17,333 bases of DNA from Oscillospiraceae bacterium (lineage in GTDB: Bacteria; Bacillota; Clostridia; Oscillospirales; Oscillospiraceae). Both the position numbers and the translations under genes were made by a program. Below, in pieces: positions 16,300 to 17,333 of this stretch. The notes beneath the pieces were generated by a model. That model searched no databases, was not told the DNA's origin, and saw only the letters and a list, made by a program, of their open reading frames with translations. Numbering within the stretch: the stretch's first letter is position 1; the number at the start of each line of letters is the position of its first letter. The DNA is taken from contig JAJBVW010000010.1 in NCBI GenBank assembly GCA_020866945.1, forward strand, positions 15,110-32,442. The letters run 5' to 3'.

Positions 16300-16409
16300 G
16301 GTTTGGCACGAAAAAAGCCCCTGGGCGATGGATCCTCCATGCTCAAGGTCTGATTTTGTATGTGTTTGTCTTAGGTGTTGTGTCTGCCAGAACCCGTAGC
16401 ACCAAACCT
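16300..16409 (-). ncRNA. Structured 5' leader of the pyrG operon
   Basis: In the predicted leader (about 16411 down to 16244), GGUUUGGUGC (16408-16399) can form a 10-bp helix, with two G-U pairs, with GUGCCAAACC (16309-16300). It encloses about 90 nt containing an imperfect terminator-like hairpin (16350-16317) followed by U6. A long-range closing helix around a terminator-like stem is the layout of a cis-regulatory RNA. I do not recognise a known riboswitch class; the pairing was found by eye. Confidence 0.4.
16311..16350 (-). terminator. Possible transcription attenuator in the pyrG leader
   Basis: GACCTTGAGC (16350-16341) pairs with GCCCAGGGGC (16326-16317) with two mismatches. ATGGA-GGA-TCCAT forms the apical stem-loop, with one C bulged, and TTTTTT (16316-16311) follows. 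It sits 68 nt before the pyrG start codon and inside the leader's closing helix, so it could terminate transcription conditionally. Confidence 0.45.
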
Positions 16410-16418
16410 TGCGCTCTT

Positions 16419-16447
16419 ATTATAAAGGATTCTTGCGCCCATTTCAA
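16419..16447 (-). promoter_or_regulatory. Sigma-A promoter of the pyrG operon
   Basis: On the minus strand: -35 TTGAAA (16447-16442), a 17-nt spacer, and a perfect -10 TATAAT (16424-16419). GCGCAAG occurs twice, 24 nt apart (16438-16432 and 16414-16408), on either side of the -10 box, and could be an operator. The start point would be near 16411, giving a leader of about 170 nt. Confidence 0.85.
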
Positions 16448-16568
16448 GCCACCAGAGTGAAAAACAGCACATTCCCCAGTGTGAGACCCCTTCGGTGGAT
16501 GAGATATGTGAATTTTTGAAAAACAAAATAAGGTTTTCTTATGTTTGTGGCGGCAGAGTGCCATGATG
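16448..16568. other. Intergenic stretch between the hpf terminator and the pyrG promoter
   Basis: The whole gene-free interval is 16244-16638. Besides the hpf terminator, the pyrG promoter and its leader, these 121 nt hold no convincing gene. A weak nested symmetry is visible: CCACC near 16450 and GGTGG near 16494, with CACA and TGTG 8 nt apart inside. It may be a hairpin in the hpf 3' region, but stems are short. Confidence 0.4.
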
Positions 16569-16600
16569 AAAACGGCCCTGCGGTTTTTCGCCGCAGGGCC
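16569..16600 (-). terminator. Intrinsic terminator after hpf
   Basis: A perfect 10-bp stem, GGCCCTGCGG (16574-16583) and CCGCAGGGCC (16591-16600), with a 7-nt loop is followed on the minus strand by GTTTTC. It lies 38 nt after the hpf stop codon. Confidence 0.9.
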
Positions 16601-16638
16601 TGTCCTGTTTTTTGTGATGGCTTATCGCCTGTGGGATT

Positions 16639-17184
16639 TTACTCCTCATCCTCCGTGTCAGAGATAAGGCCGTAGCCACCGTTTTTGCGCTTATAGACGA
16701 CGGCGAAGGCGTCATCCTCCTGCTCGTTGCGGAAGGCGAAAAACTCATGGCCCAGCAAATCCATTTGGAGAATAGCTTCCTCCGGGGACATGGGCTTCAT
16801 GGAGAACCGCTTGGTGCGGATGATGGGGTATTCCGTCTCGTCCTGGTCGTCCGCCGGGGCGGGAACGGCTGCGGTGCGCTCAAAAGCGCCGTCCCGCAGG
16901 CGCTTGGACAGACGGGTCTTGTTTTTCCGCACCTGCCGCTCGATTGCCGCCACGGCAGAGTCGATGGAGGCGAACATATCGCTTGTCGTCTCGCTGACGC
17001 GGTAGTACATCCCGTTATTGCGAAGTGTGACCTCGGCCAGATAACGGCCCCGCTCTTCGCTGAAGGTGACGGACGCTTCGCTCTCCGTGCGGAACAGACG
17101 GTCAATCTTGCCGATTTTCTTTTCCGCGTAGGCTTTCAGCTCGTCAGACACCTCGTATTTCTTGCTGGTAAATGTAAAAGTCAT
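16639..17184 (-). CDS. hpf: Ribosome hibernation promoting factor, long form
   Basis: The product has 181 residues. Residues 1 to about 95 are the RaiA/HPF ribosome-binding domain (TFTSKKYEVSDELKAYAEKKI, then EASVTFSEERGRYLAEVTL, then SIDSAVAAIERQVRKNKTRL). A linker with AVPAPADDQDE follows, then a C-terminal dimerisation domain, about 120-178 (IIRTKRFSMKPMSPEEAILQM, LGHEFFAFRNE, VVYKRKNGGYGLI). Long HPF alone pairs 70S ribosomes into inactive 100S dimers in stationary or stressed cells. The ATG at 17184 has a GAGGAGGT site. It is a single-gene unit with its own promoter and terminator. Confidence 0.96.
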   Translation of the reverse strand: MTFTFTSKKYEVSDELKAYAEKKIGKIDRLFRTESEASVTFSEERGRYLAEVTLRNNGMYYRVSETTSDMFASIDSAVAAIERQVRKNKTRLSKRLRDGAFERTAAVPAPADDQDETEYPIIRTKRFSMKPMSPEEAILQMDLLGHEFFAFRNEQEDDAFAVVYKRKNGGYGLISDTEDEE

Positions 17185-17205
17185 GGCAGTACCTCCTCTG
17201 TGAAA

Positions 17206-17234
17206 AGTATATCACACTTTTATGGTTCCGACAA
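17206..17234 (-). promoter_or_regulatory. hpf: Sigma-A promoter of hpf
   Basis: On the minus strand: -35 TTGTCG (17234-17229), a 17-nt spacer, -10 TATACT (17211-17206). The leader would be about 15-20 nt. No sigma-B-like element is visible. Confidence 0.7.
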
Positions 17235-17261
17235 GCCTATTTGGTTGATTTTTCTAAATCA

Positions 17262-17333
17262 TTATCGTTTTCGCAAAATTAAAAGGACAATGTCGGCAAA
17301 TATGACCCCGAATGTGGCCCCGGCCAGGTCAAT
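17262..17333 (-). CDS. C-terminal end of an unidentified membrane protein
   Basis: The minus strand from the window edge is open for 23 codons to TAA (17264-17262) and reads IDLAGATFGVIFADIVLLILRKR. That is a hydrophobic helix followed by a basic end, as in the last transmembrane segment of an inner-membrane protein. The family cannot be told from this fragment. The hpf promoter lies directly downstream, and no clear terminator separates them. Confidence 0.5.
   Translation of the reverse strand: MDLAGATFGVIFADIVLLILRKR

Noticed and set aside
16405..16424. B. subtilis-type pyrG control by reiterative G addition at the transcript start
   Set aside because: The sequence after the -10 box is AAGAGCGCAAGG, without the GGG start tract needed.

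Overview
The window looks like chromosomal DNA from an anaerobic, low-to-mid GC Firmicute of class Clostridia, most likely an Oscillospiraceae-type gut bacterium. The evidence is strong AGGAGG-type ribosome binding sites, near-consensus sigma-A promoters, a rubrerythrin, a class I (Fe-S, two-subunit) fumarase, a clostridial-type PurA, a CarD-like regulator and a DUF134/NifX-type protein. The genus is inference. I see no rRNA, tRNA, CRISPR array, insertion sequence or phage gene.

Left part (1-6678). A truncated aquaporin/glycerol facilitator reads left and is divergent from a DUF134 + NifX-like regulator. That regulator is followed 27 nt later by a rubrerythrin. Next come an ECF sigma factor and an overlapping one-helix membrane protein that is probably its anti-sigma partner. 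An OFA-family MFS transporter and a CarD-family regulator follow, each with its own promoter. Terminators separate the units.

Right part (6702-17333). A bidirectional terminator at 6702-6748 separates CarD from a leftward operon of about 9.5 kb: pyrG-glmS-purB-purA-nadE-fumA-fumB-malic enzyme. Gaps are 0-42 nt and several neighbours overlap. One sigma-A promoter at 16419-16447 precedes a structured leader of about 170 nt. The gene set makes chemical sense. PurB releases fumarate twice per AMP made, fumarase turns it into malate, malic enzyme turns malate into pyruvate with NAD(P)+, and NadE makes NAD+. PyrG and GlmS are glutamine-dependent biosynthetic enzymes. To the right lie long-form hpf, with its own promoter and terminator, and the last 23 codons of an unidentified membrane protein.

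Several genes carry odd changes at normally invariant sites. purB is broken by a one-base deletion in an A run. CTP synthase has ARGP where the family has DLGH. The N-terminal rubredoxin site of the rubrerythrin has Ser for one of its four Cys. PurA has a C-terminal tail read from intergenic-like sequence, and the sigma gene has coding-like sequence out of frame upstream of its start. These could be real biology or sequence errors, and raw reads would separate the two. The best candidates for new biology are the fumarate-recycling operon, the pyrG leader RNA, and the sigma/large Cys-rich anti-sigma pair.
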